A DNA stretch of 64,000 bases, from contig JAYRWE010000091.1 in the NCBI GenBank assembly GCA_041918175.1, positions 186,001-250,000 of the forward strand. Direction: 5' to 3'. The notes beneath the pieces were generated by a model. That model searched no databases, was not told the DNA's origin, and saw only the letters and a program-made list of their open reading frames with translations. Position numbers and translations under genes: made by a program. Position 1 is the stretch's first letter; each line of letters begins with the position of its first letter. Positions 44,166 through 52,421 of the stretch are shown piece by piece. The stretch is from JABWAN01 sp041918175. Lineage in GTDB: Bacteria > Zhuqueibacterota > Zhuqueibacteria > Zhuqueibacterales > Zhuqueibacteraceae.

Positions 44166-45689
44166 ATGTCTAAAAAACCTCAAAGCGTTTCCGAAAAAGC
44201 CAAGCTCGGCATTCTCTACTCCACGATGTCGAAGTTCAGTGGCACGTTCATGCAGTTCTTCGGCAGTGTCGCGCTCGCGCGTTTGCTCGAAGTGTCGGAC
44301 TTTGGCTTGGTGCAAATGGGGACCATGATCATCGGTTTTGCCACCAAGCTCGGCGAGTTTGGTTTCAACATGGGCCTCGTGCAACGCCGCGAAGAAGTGC
44401 GCGAAGAGCATGTCAACACGCTCTTCATTATGGATTTCCTCTTCAAGCTCACGCTGTTCGGCATAGTGATGGCAGCGTTGCCGTACTTGGCCGATTACTT
44501 TCATGAGCCGCGTCTGCAAACCGTAATGCCCGCGATTGCGCTGTACATGGTGCTCGATTGCTTCTCCAACCCCGGCACGACCATGCTCGACCGCCAAATG
44601 AATTTCGGCGCGCAAGCACGCATTCAAATCATCGAGCGTTTCGTGGAAATCGTTTCCTCCGTGGGCATGGCGCTCGCGGGCTGGGGCGTATGGAGTTTGA
44701 TCTACAGCAAGATCATTTCCATCTCGCTCTCCGCGGTGCTCGCCTCGCGCGCGGCGCATTGGCGGCCTTCACTCAAGTTCGATTTCCAAGCGAGCAAAGA
44801 GTTGTTCCGTTTCGGCGGCTGGATTTTCTTTCGCAACATGTGCCGCGAGATGGCGGACAACGTGGATTACTTCATTATCGGCCGCTATCTCAACGCGGAG
44901 CAGCTTGGTTATTACACCAAGGCCTTCGACTTGATGCGCTTGCCGCAACGTCGCATCACGCGCTCGATCAACTCCGTCATGTTCGCCGCGTTCGCGCGTG
45001 TGCAGGATCAGCCCGAAAAAGTTCGCACCGGTTTTGAGAAAGCCGTGCTCGCGGTCTCGCTCGTGAGTTATCCGTTGCTCATCGGCATGATGCTCGTCGC
45101 GCGCGAGTTTGTCGAAGTCGTGTTCGGCGAGAAGTGGCTGCCCATGGTGTTGCCGCTGCAAATCATGTGTGTGGCCGGCGTGCTGCGTTCGATCGATCCG
45201 TTTCTCAACTCTGTGGTGACGGCCACGGGTTTCGTGCGTCATTCCGCATTCCGGCGTTTGATGGAATTTGCCATGCTTGCGGTCGCGTGCTACATCGGCG
45301 TGAAGTACGGCATCGTCGGCGTTTCGATTGCCGTGGTCATTGTTTCGTTCGTGGTCATGTTTCTGATGGTGAATTTGCTCAAGCAAGTGAGCATCAGCGG
45401 CTGGCGCGAATATCTCGCGCCGCAGATGCCGGCATTTTTCAGCACGCTACTCATGGCCGCGACGATGATAGCCTTCAAATACCTTTCCGAAAATATTTTG
45501 CAATTGCACGCGCTCGCGGCGATGATCGGTATGACCGTTGTCGGCAGCGTGACCTATGTTGGCGCGCTGGTTTTAACCAAACCCAAACGCGTGGTCGCGC
45601 TCTGGCGCGAATCGGCGCACGACGTGCAGAAGCTCACCGGCGGGCTGCGCAAAAAAATAACCGGCATGCTGGGGAAAGGGAAAGCCTGA
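44166..45689 (+). CDS. Wzx-type polysaccharide flippase (MOP superfamily)
   Basis: A protein of 507 residues with 12-14 hydrophobic helices. It shows family patterns FGSVALARLLEVSDFGLVQM, FGEKWLPMVLPLQIMC and a C-terminal helix pair. MOP-family proteins flip undecaprenyl-linked oligosaccharides across the inner membrane. The length and the nearby O-antigen ligase/polymerase-like gene support a Wzx/Wzy-type pathway. The start at 44166 fits the family N-terminus. The substrate is expected to be the repeat unit built by the nearby transferases. Confidence 0.9.
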   Translation: MSKKPQSVSEKAKLGILYSTMSKFSGTFMQFFGSVALARLLEVSDFGLVQMGTMIIGFATKLGEFGFNMGLVQRREEVREEHVNTLFIMDFLFKLTLFGIVMAALPYLADYFHEPRLQTVMPAIALYMVLDCFSNPGTTMLDRQMNFGAQARIQIIERFVEIVSSVGMALAGWGVWSLIYSKIISISLSAVLASRAAHWRPSLKFDFQASKELFRFGGWIFFRNMCREMADNVDYFIIGRYLNAEQLGYYTKAFDLMRLPQRRITRSINSVMFAAFARVQDQPEKVRTGFEKAVLAVSLVSYPLLIGMMLVAREFVEVVFGEKWLPMVLPLQIMCVAGVLRSIDPFLNSVVTATGFVRHSAFRRLMEFAMLAVACYIGVKYGIVGVSIAVVIVSFVVMFLMVNLLKQVSISGWREYLAPQMPAFFSTLLMAATMIAFKYLSENILQLHALAAMIGMTVVGSVTYVGALVLTKPKRVVALWRESAHDVQKLTGGLRKKITGMLGKGKA

Positions 45690-45801
45690 GGCTTCAGACT
45701 CCCGGTTGACGAGAAAGCCTTCTCACATAAAACAAAATAAAGCTGCTGCAATGCAAACGAAAGTTTGATATTCCACTGGGCGTATTTTCGGGGAAAATGT
45801 T

Positions 45802-46317
45802 ATGCTTCACACTTTTTGCCGCGAGTTCATTCTCGTTCTCCTTCGTGTGTTGCATTGGTGGAGCAACGAGCCGGCGGCGCAAACCGTGGAGCGCGTCATC
45901 CTGCACGACGCGCTGCAACACGCGACGCTCGTGCAGCTTGCGCCGAATCAAACTTATCACTTTCGCATCGTCGCGCGCGACGCCGCCGATCACCTCACCG
46001 TATCACCAAATTTCATTTTTACAACTTTGCCCGGCGAGCTTTATCTCTTTCAACCGAGCGCCGATACTTTTGTGGAGCGCGCCGTGGGATGAGTTGAACG
46101 TGACGTGGCGCACGCAGCCTCGCAAGCTAGGCGCTGTGCTCGCTCGCCTCGCAGAAGTGCAAGCCGAACGTTGGCACCCGCTCGTGCTCAACGGCCATGT
46201 GCAGCGCAACGGTGTTTATGATTTCGCGCTGCTCGGCGAGAGCACTTATCCGGTCTCGTTCGCCAGCCGAGAGTGCGAAAACTTTCAGCCGGAGTTGGTG
46301 CTGAAGGTAATGCCGTG
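45802..46317 (+). pseudogene. Remnant of a secreted FN3/DNRLRE-domain protein
   Basis: Frame 1 from 45802 ends with a fibronectin III-like end (LAPNQTYHFRIVARDAADH) and then FQPSADTFVERAVG before a stop near 46090. From about 46090 frame 2 continues with ELNVTWRTQPRKLGAVL and GVYDFALLGESTYPVSFASR, which match the start and end of a DNRLRE-type domain with its middle deleted. I read this as a deleted and frameshifted relic of an exported adhesin or hydrolase. Two to three codon-level defects are needed to explain it. Confidence 0.6.
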
Positions 46318-46348
46318 AACACGCCACACCAACGCCGGCTTTTTCCAA

Positions 46349-46446
46349 TCCGCGAAGCGCTTTAAGTCCGCCCGCTCGCAGAGGCCACCTCGGTAAACAA
46401 ACGGAGAAGAACACCAACACGAGCAGCGACAAGACAAAAAGAAAGC
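46349..46446. repeat. Family G 98-bp dispersed repeat, copy 2
   Basis: Same order of blocks as 26802-26900 (GCGAAGCGCTTTAAGTC, CGCTCG, AAACAA, GAGCAGCGACAA). It lies directly after the broken gene remnant. Confidence 0.75.
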
Positions 46447-46575
46447 GCAATGCAAGCTCATGCTTTGGAGCGGAAATGATTTTTTTACGCTGTCGCGCCG
46501 GCTTGCGAGTATAGATAACACGATTTAGTGCAAGCAATTCCACCTCCTGCTTCGAGCATTTTCGCAGAGTAAATC

Positions 46576-47958
46576 GTGTCTCTTCGTGCCGCAATCGCCA
46601 TTCTGATTTTGGTCGTTGGCTGTTTTTGGACGCTGCGTCGCCCGTTCATCGGCATTTTGCTGAACGTCTTGTTCTTCCATTTGAACCTGCGCGCGCTCGG
46701 CTCCGGCTTGGAGGAGATCCGTTTTCAGTTTGTGATGACGGTGGTGCTCATCGTCTCATACATCCTCAACGGCGAGGAATTGAACAAAGAGCCGGAACTG
46801 CCGCAGCCGCCGATGCACTGGATGTTCGCCTTTCTCGCGATGACGTTTTTGACGAGTGCCTGGGCCGCGGCGGACCCGGCCAAAGCGTTTGACAGCGCGG
46901 TCGATTTTTCCAAGATCGTTTTGTTCGCGTGGTTCATGACCAAGATCGTCAAGACCGAAAAAGAGTTGACGATCTTGATGTACGTCATGTTTGCCGGCAT
47001 GTGGTACGTGTCGTTCATGGTGCAATGGGGCGTGGAGTGGGATCTGGTGAGCGTGGAAGAAGCCGAGGTTGCCACCGGCGGCACGGGCGCGCATCTCATG
47101 ATGTTCATGCCCATGCTCATTCTGCTCGCGCTCTTCGGCAAATGGCGCGAGCGCATTTTCGTGATCTTGGTCATTCCTTTTGTGTTGAACTACATGCCGA
47201 ACGCGGAATCCGGCAGCCGCTCGACTTTGGTGATGTTCGTCACCTCGATGATATTCCTTTTCATTTTCGCGCCCGGCTCGATTCGTTTCAAGGCCGCATT
47301 GCCCATTGCCGCCGCGGCCGCGGTTTTTGTTTTTTATCTCACGCCCGCGGAATATTGGGAAGACATGTCCTCGATTCTCGCGCCGCAAACCGAAGGCTCG
47401 GCGCGCTCGCGTTTTGCGATCAACGACGCGAGCTTTGCGATTATCGCGGATTATCCGCACGGCGTGGGCTACAACAATTACTCCGACATTTCGATGAACT
47501 ACATGTCGGAAGAATGGCTCACGGATCTCGGCACGCGCGACGCGCACAACAGTTATCTCAAAGTGATGGCGGAGTTCGGCATTGTCGGCTTTGTGATTTG
47601 GATCATGAGTTTTTTCATGACGTGGCTCTATTTCCGCAAAGTGCGCAAGAGCATGACGCCCGGCTCGCCGCCCACGCGCTTGCAGCTTTATGCGTTGTCG
47701 TTCGAATTGGGATTGATGGGCATCACCGCGGGCATTTGGACGCACAGCTATAACGATCTCGACACGCTGTATTGGTTCATCGCGTTCAGTTGCATCGTTT
47801 ACAATTTGCACTTGAAACAAAGCCGCACGGAAACTCCCGCGGTGGAAGAAGCGCCGGTGCGCGCGAAGCTGCAACAAAATTTTAAGCCACCGCAGAATTA
47901 TACACCGCCGCGCAATTTCGCTCCTGTGGGCGCGAGAGCTTCGACGCCACCGCGCTGA
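46576..47958 (+). CDS. O-antigen ligase / polymerase-like membrane protein
   Basis: A protein of 460 residues with about ten hydrophobic helices. A large loop has ARSRFAINDASFAIIADYPH and GTRDAHNSYLKVMAEFGIVG, the O-antigen ligase (Wzy/WaaL superfamily) signature with a conserved His and Asn-Ser. It would polymerise repeat units or ligate glycan chains in the periplasm. The C-terminal tail after the last helix is Pro/Asn-rich and cytoplasmic. It starts with GTG; upstream GAG is a weak ribosome site. Part of the glycan locus. Confidence 0.87.
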   Translation: MSLRAAIAILILVVGCFWTLRRPFIGILLNVLFFHLNLRALGSGLEEIRFQFVMTVVLIVSYILNGEELNKEPELPQPPMHWMFAFLAMTFLTSAWAAADPAKAFDSAVDFSKIVLFAWFMTKIVKTEKELTILMYVMFAGMWYVSFMVQWGVEWDLVSVEEAEVATGGTGAHLMMFMPMLILLALFGKWRERIFVILVIPFVLNYMPNAESGSRSTLVMFVTSMIFLFIFAPGSIRFKAALPIAAAAAVFVFYLTPAEYWEDMSSILAPQTEGSARSRFAINDASFAIIADYPHGVGYNNYSDISMNYMSEEWLTDLGTRDAHNSYLKVMAEFGIVGFVIWIMSFFMTWLYFRKVRKSMTPGSPPTRLQLYALSFELGLMGITAGIWTHSYNDLDTLYWFIAFSCIVYNLHLKQSRTETPAVEEAPVRAKLQQNFKPPQNYTPPRNFAPVGARASTPPR

Positions 47959-48096
47959 ATAACCCCGAGCCTCACGGAAGACCTAACTGTACGGCGAGAT
48001 TTTTTAAAGTCGTTTTGTCGACCACGGTTTTGCCTTTGGTTTTCTTTGCAATGCCAACTCGTTTCCTGCGCAATCATCATCTCAAGACTGTGAGCT

Positions 48097-49137
48097 ATGA
48101 GCCGAATTTTTAAGAAAACTCTTTATAGTCTGCTGCGCGCGCTCGGCGTGTATGCCTTTGCGCAATGGCGGCATCGCAAGCAAGCCGTGATCCTGTGCTA
48201 TCACGGCGTCATGCACGGCGGCGAGGATAATTATTCCAATCGCAACGCCGTCACCTCGGAAATGTTCGAACGGCAGATGGCGTACCTCGCGCGTCATTAT
48301 CACGTGATGGCTCTGCCGGAGCTGGTGCGGCGTTTGTCCTCGGGCGAAAATCTGCCGGACTATACGCTCGCGCTCACGTTCGACGACGGCTTTCGCAACA
48401 ACGCCACCGTGGCTACACCGATTTTGGAAAAATATAAACTGCCGGCCACGATTTTTTTAACCACGGCTTTTATCGACAGCGAAAAGCTCGGCCTGTGGAC
48501 CGAGCGCGTCGATTGGCTGTTGCAATGCGCGGACAAGCGTGCGGTCACCTTTGATTTCGACGGCACTGCGAAAGAGTTGACGCTCGCCACCGCGCGCGAT
48601 CGCATCATTGCTTCGGACGCGATTCGCGCGCATCTCAAAGCCCTGCCGCCGAGGGAGCGCGAAGCGAGCATCATTGAACTCGCGGAAAAAGTCGGCGCGG
48701 CGCGGCGCATGGACAACGGTTTGGAAGAGCGCTACGCGTTTATGAGTTGGAAGGAAGCGCGCGAACTATTGCACAAGCGCATCACGCTCGGTTCGCATAC
48801 GCACACGCATTCGATCATGTCCACGCTGAGTTTGGCCGAAGCGCATTTTGAGTTGTCCATGTCGCAAAAGTTGATCGAAGCGGAATTGGACGGCAAGTGC
48901 GACCTCTTCTGCTATCCCAACGGCGGCCCGCGCGATTTCACCGCGCGCGATAAGGAGCTTTTGCACAAGCTCGGCTATGCCGCGGCGGTGACGCTGATCC
49001 CCGGCTTCAATAGCCATCGCACCGACCGCTTCGAGTTGCGGCGTTTCAACATCGTGCGCAGCAATGATTTTAATTTTTTCTTGGCAAAAGTGAGCGGCGT
49101 GTGGGGCGGGTTGAAGAAAGTTTTTAAGAATATTTGA
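48097..49137 (+). CDS. Polysaccharide deacetylase (NodB family)
   Basis: A protein of 346 residues. NodB motif 1 is LALTFDDGFRNN, with the catalytic base Asp and metal Asp. The second metal motif is SHTHTHS (HxxxH type), and CYPNGGPRDF is near the third motif. It removes N-acetyl groups from a hexosamine-containing polymer or lipid-linked sugar. An N-terminal hydrophobic stretch is weak, so location is uncertain. In the glycan locus it may deacetylate the repeat unit to create amines, possibly acceptors for the GNAT-type proteins nearby. A family D repeat follows 4 nt after the stop. Confidence 0.9.
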   Translation: MSRIFKKTLYSLLRALGVYAFAQWRHRKQAVILCYHGVMHGGEDNYSNRNAVTSEMFERQMAYLARHYHVMALPELVRRLSSGENLPDYTLALTFDDGFRNNATVATPILEKYKLPATIFLTTAFIDSEKLGLWTERVDWLLQCADKRAVTFDFDGTAKELTLATARDRIIASDAIRAHLKALPPREREASIIELAEKVGAARRMDNGLEERYAFMSWKEARELLHKRITLGSHTHTHSIMSTLSLAEAHFELSMSQKLIEAELDGKCDLFCYPNGGPRDFTARDKELLHKLGYAAAVTLIPGFNSHRTDRFELRRFNIVRSNDFNFFLAKVSGVWGGLKKVFKNI

Positions 49138-49141
49138 TGCC

Positions 49142-49210
49142 GTAGTCCCGCCCCCTTGTGGGGCGCTGTCAATGTTGCGACGCAATCGCCCCACAAGGGG
49201 GCGGGACTAC
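49142..49210. repeat. Family D palindromic repeat, copy 2
   Basis: GTAGTCCCGCCCCCTTGTGG ... complement, with a 20-25 nt centre. A strong long stem between the deacetylase and methyltransferase genes; it probably stops or stabilises the upstream transcript. Confidence 0.88.
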
Positions 49211-49238
49211 AAAAAACTAAGTTATCATCGGAGACGCG

Positions 49239-50081
49239 ATGTCCTCAGTACCCAACACCGAAACCGTTTCGAAGAACGAAGTCGCGGAGCATTTCAGCTC
49301 GATTTCGCACGTGTACAACGAACGCAACTATAAGCTCGCGGGCAAGCGCGCGAAGTATCCCGACATTGCGATTCGCCACAAATATTTTTTGGAAATGCTT
49401 GAAGGCACGAGCGGCCGCGTGTTGGAAGTGGGCTGCGGCAGCGGCCAAATGCAGCTCGATCTCGCGCGCCGCGGCTATGAAATGTACGGCCTCGACATCG
49501 CCACCGGCATGGTGCAAGCCACGCGCAAATTGCTTCGCGAGAACTTGCCTAGCTACAAACCGCGTTTGCTCGTGGGCGATATCGAAGCGCTCGGCTTTCC
49601 GGATAATTTTTTCGACATCGTGCTCGCCGCAGGCGTGATCGAATATCTGCGCACCGACAAAAAATCGTTTCGCGAGTTTAGCCGCGTGCTCAAACCCGGC
49701 GGCATGATCATTCTCTCTGTGCGCAACAAACTGAATTTCTCACGGCCAATCACCACGGGCCGCGACTTGCTCGAATCCGCGCCCGTGCTCGGCGCCGGCA
49801 TTAACGCCGCGAATAAAGCCGTGCGCACCATGCTTTCCTTGCCGCCCAACGGCGGCATTCCCGGCAAGCGCCACATGCCCGCGCAACTCAAACGCGAATT
49901 GCGCGAAGCCGGCCTCGAGCCGACGGATCACTCGTTCTATCATTTCACCGTGTTTCCGCGCACGCTCGAACGCAAGTATGGCGAGTTCTGCTCAACGTGG
50001 GGACAGAAGTTTGAACGCTTCCGCCGCGGCCCGCTCGGTTATCTTGCCAATCAATACATCATTCAAGCCAAAAAGATTTAG
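49239..50081 (+). CDS. Class I SAM-dependent methyltransferase
   Basis: A protein of 280 residues. Motif I is VLEVGCGSGQMQLDLARRGY, the second-strand acid is in YGLDIATGMV, and LVGDIEALGFPDNFFDIVLA is motif II/III. This is the UbiE/Coq5-like general methyltransferase fold (Methyltransf_11). In a glycan locus it likely methylates a sugar or a terminal cap, but the substrate is not determinable. It starts 29 nt after the family D repeat. No export signal, so cytoplasmic. Confidence 0.9.
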   Translation: MSSVPNTETVSKNEVAEHFSSISHVYNERNYKLAGKRAKYPDIAIRHKYFLEMLEGTSGRVLEVGCGSGQMQLDLARRGYEMYGLDIATGMVQATRKLLRENLPSYKPRLLVGDIEALGFPDNFFDIVLAAGVIEYLRTDKKSFREFSRVLKPGGMIILSVRNKLNFSRPITTGRDLLESAPVLGAGINAANKAVRTMLSLPPNGGIPGKRHMPAQLKRELREAGLEPTDHSFYHFTVFPRTLERKYGEFCSTWGQKFERFRRGPLGYLANQYIIQAKKI

Positions 50082-50097
50082 CAGCGTGTGTGAAAAG

Positions 50098-50245
50098 TCC
50101 CCCCTTGAGGGGGGTTGGGGGGGGGTCGCTTGATCTCATTACCAGATTGCAATCCATGTTGAAAAGAACAATAGCCGCGGATATGGTTCTGAATCGTATC
50201 GCCGCGCCCAATAACACCCCCCTAACCCCCCTCAAGGGGGGAATA
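50098..50245. repeat. Family C element, copy 2
   Basis: Ends TCCCCCCTTGAGGGGGGTTG and CCCCCTCAAGGGGGGAATA, total 148 nt, 16 nt after the methyltransferase stop. The interior differs from copy 1. Confidence 0.88.
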
Positions 50246-50283
50246 GCGAGGTGCTCTACTTTCCCAATACACTCTTAGGCGCA

Positions 50284-51345
50284 ATGGGCATTGTCATTCG
50301 CGAAGCTGATCTGCGCGCCGATCGCAAACTCCTGCTTGACACCTTGCTGCGCAATCGCGAGCACGGCGATAATGAATTGCGCCAACGCCGCTTCGAATGG
50401 TCATATTATCAAAATCCTTTCGGGCAGCCGCGCGCGTGGCTCGCAATTGACGAAGCTTCTGCGCGCACTATCGGCATGGTCGCCGCATTTCCGCGCAAGA
50501 TGCTCGTGCACGGCAAACAAGTGCTCGGCTGGAACGGCGGCGATACTTCCATCGACACGGAGTTTCGCACGCTCGGTGTCGCGATCAAATTGCGCCGCGC
50601 CGTGCAAGCGCCGGTAGACAAGGGCGAGATGGCGCTGCTCTATTCGCATCCCGTTGATCGCATGCGCGCTGTGCTTGAAAAAATCGGCCATCACACCATC
50701 GGCACGTTCGCGCGTCACGGCGCGATTCTGCGCACCGAACCGATCGTGCAAAAATTTTTAGGACGCAATGCCGCGAGCGCAGTGCTCGCCGACGTTGCGA
50801 ATATCTTTCCGCCGCTGCAATGGAGCTTGCGCTCGGCCTCCACGCCGTGGCGTTTGCATTTGCAGATTAAAAAAAAATTCGGCAACGAGTTTGACGACTT
50901 GTTTAACCGCGTGCCCAAACGGCAAGCCGTGCTCAACGTGCGCGACGCCGAATTTTTGCATTGGCGCTTTGTGCAAAATCCGCTCGTGCGCGATTTTCAA
51001 ATCTATCGTTGCGAAGCTGAAGGCAAGCTTTGTGGTTATGCCATCATCGGCATCGAAAACAATGCCGCGCGTGTTCTCGATTATCTCGTTGAAGGTGAGC
51101 AAAACATGACGCGCAGCTTGCTCGTGCAGCTTATTCGCGCAATGCGCGCGCAACGCATTCCCACGCTCGCGGTGCGCGGCATGAATGCGAGCGAGGTGGT
51201 GCGGGAAGCGCGCAAGCTCGGCTTCTGGTTTCAAGATCGCAAAGACGCCGGCGTTGCGGTTTATGCCGCGAAGCATTCGCCCTTCGCCGAAATTGTTCAT
51301 ACAGAAAGAAATTGGTTCATGACGCAAGCCGATCGCGATGTATAA
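50284..51345 (+). CDS. GNAT-fold acyltransferase-like protein, paralogue 1
   Basis: A protein of 353 residues. The pattern RAWLAIDEASARTIGMVAAF and the DTEFRTLGVAIKLRR segment resemble a GNAT acetyl-CoA-binding core (Acetyltransf_9 type), with a second, degenerate GNAT-like half. It is a full-length paralogue of 53909-54970 (same length, shared NREH/NRTR, GW N, RTLGVA, HP DRMR and terminal NWFMT). Members may transfer an acyl or aminoacyl group to a sugar or lipid. The start at 50284 (AGG 5 nt upstream) matches the paralogue's start exactly. The donor may be acyl-ACP, given the neighbouring ACP gene, but this is inference. Confidence 0.78.
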   Translation: MGIVIREADLRADRKLLLDTLLRNREHGDNELRQRRFEWSYYQNPFGQPRAWLAIDEASARTIGMVAAFPRKMLVHGKQVLGWNGGDTSIDTEFRTLGVAIKLRRAVQAPVDKGEMALLYSHPVDRMRAVLEKIGHHTIGTFARHGAILRTEPIVQKFLGRNAASAVLADVANIFPPLQWSLRSASTPWRLHLQIKKKFGNEFDDLFNRVPKRQAVLNVRDAEFLHWRFVQNPLVRDFQIYRCEAEGKLCGYAIIGIENNAARVLDYLVEGEQNMTRSLLVQLIRAMRAQRIPTLAVRGMNASEVVREARKLGFWFQDRKDAGVAVYAAKHSPFAEIVHTERNWFMTQADRDV

Positions 51346-51347
51346 TT

Positions 51348-51566
51348 TTTGGATTGATGGAGTCATGGAGTTTTGGATTGATGGGTTGATGCAATGTCAT
51401 CCTGGAAGGAACTTCCCTCGTGCTCGCGGCTTCTGTTTGCCTATAAAAGCTCTTCCAAGCACGAGGGAAGGTTCTTCCAGAATGACAATATCGTAGATAA
51501 GTGCAGCCGATTCTAAGCGAGCCCAAACTTCACCACTCCAACAATCCACAAATCCATCAATCCAAT
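51348..51566. repeat. Composite element with TTGGATTGATGG ends, copy 1
   Basis: Terminal repeats TTGGATTGATGG and CCATCAATCCAA flank a family B palindrome (51395-51487). It starts 3 nt after the GNAT gene stop. Confidence 0.8.
51395..51487. repeat. Family B palindromic repeat, copy 1
   Basis: TGTCATCCTGGAAGGAAC ... GGTTCTTCCAGAATGACA with inner CTTCCCTCGTGCT / AGCACGAGGGAAG. A cousin of family A (same TGTCAT / ATGACA ends, different inner arms); other copies at 53693 and 55373. Confidence 0.9.
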
Positions 51567-51576
51567 TGAGTGTTTC

Positions 51577-52245
51577 ATGCTCGTGACGTTCTCCGGCATG
51601 GTGGGCAGCGGCAAAACCACCAATGCAAAAAAAACTTTGCGGTGGCTTTGCGCGCAAGGATATGAGCCATACTATTTAAGATTTCGTTTTATCAACTGGC
51701 GCAGCGTGTGGCGCACGCCCGCAACCTCGCCGTGGCGCGAGCGCGAGAGCCCCAACTCTGCGCGGAAATCGCAACCCGCTGCAAGCGGCGAAGCGCGGCC
51801 GGCTGAAACGCATAAGCCCCTCACTTTCGCGCTCGTTGTCGGTTATCTCTTGCGCATTGTGCAGTTTCGTTTGTTCATGTGGCGGCATCATCGCTCGCAC
51901 CTCATCGTGTTGAATCGCTATTTCTATGACAGCTTCATGCACTATCGCTGCGACTCGCCGCGCGAGCAAAAATATTTGCGCTGGCTCATGCGCGCCGTGC
52001 CGCAACCCGATCTGTCGATTCTGCTCGTCGTTCGTCCCGAGACTGCGCAACGTCGCAGGCCCGCATATGCTTTCGAAGCGCTCCGCCAACTCAGCGAGAA
52101 CACGACACAGTTGCAAAATCTCGCGCCGCACATTCGCGTCGTGGCCACGGATAATTTGAGCACGGTGGATCGACAGATAGAAAAAGAACTGCGCGCCGTT
52201 TTTAAGAATAGAAAAGAAGCTGCTCTCTTGGGCGTTGAGAACTAA
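51577..52245 (+). CDS. P-loop kinase, thymidylate-kinase-like
   Basis: A protein of 222 residues. A Walker A FSGMVGSGKTTNAKK lies at the very N-terminus; VLNRYFYDSFMHY is the mobile DR(Y)-type motif and ILLVVRPETAQRRR the lid-like segment. It is related to the C-terminal half of the 41533-42867 protein. A central Pro/Ser/Glu-rich loop is unusual. It probably phosphorylates a sugar or lipid intermediate rather than dTMP. It lies between two GNAT-like genes and two repeat-rich gaps. No clear strong ribosome site. Confidence 0.78.
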   Translation: MLVTFSGMVGSGKTTNAKKTLRWLCAQGYEPYYLRFRFINWRSVWRTPATSPWRERESPNSARKSQPAASGEARPAETHKPLTFALVVGYLLRIVQFRLFMWRHHRSHLIVLNRYFYDSFMHYRCDSPREQKYLRWLMRAVPQPDLSILLVVRPETAQRRRPAYAFEALRQLSENTTQLQNLAPHIRVVATDNLSTVDRQIEKELRAVFKNRKEAALLGVEN

Positions 52246-52298
52246 TGCCGATAGCCGCTACTTCAAACGAATGGTAGTTTACGCCGCTCCTCTTCAAC

Positions 52299-52371
52299 TG
52301 TCATTCAGAAGGAATCCTTTTACTCGCTGGGGATTCTGCCGAGTGTTTAAAAAGATTCCTTCTGAATGACA
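52299..52371. repeat. Family A palindromic repeat, copy 4
   Basis: TGTCATTCAGAAGGAATC ... GATTCCTTCTGAATGACA, identical in its arms to copy 1. It lies between the P-loop kinase and GT4 genes. Confidence 0.92.
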
Positions 52372-52421
52372 TCGTTTAAGAGGCGGCCTCCCAATTTGAG
52401 TGTCGAAAGAAAAAGTATTAC

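Larger units (their letters stand above)
45690..46575. other. Intergenic stretch with gene remnant and repeat
   Basis: 886 nt between the flippase and polymerase genes. It contains a broken secreted-protein remnant (45802-46317) and a family G repeat (46349-46446). The rest shows nothing coding. Confidence 0.6.

Noticed and set aside
46756..47877. Minus-strand 373-codon frame rich in His and Arg
   Set aside because: Antisense to the O-antigen ligase-like membrane protein; composition is typical of a complement of hydrophobic codons.
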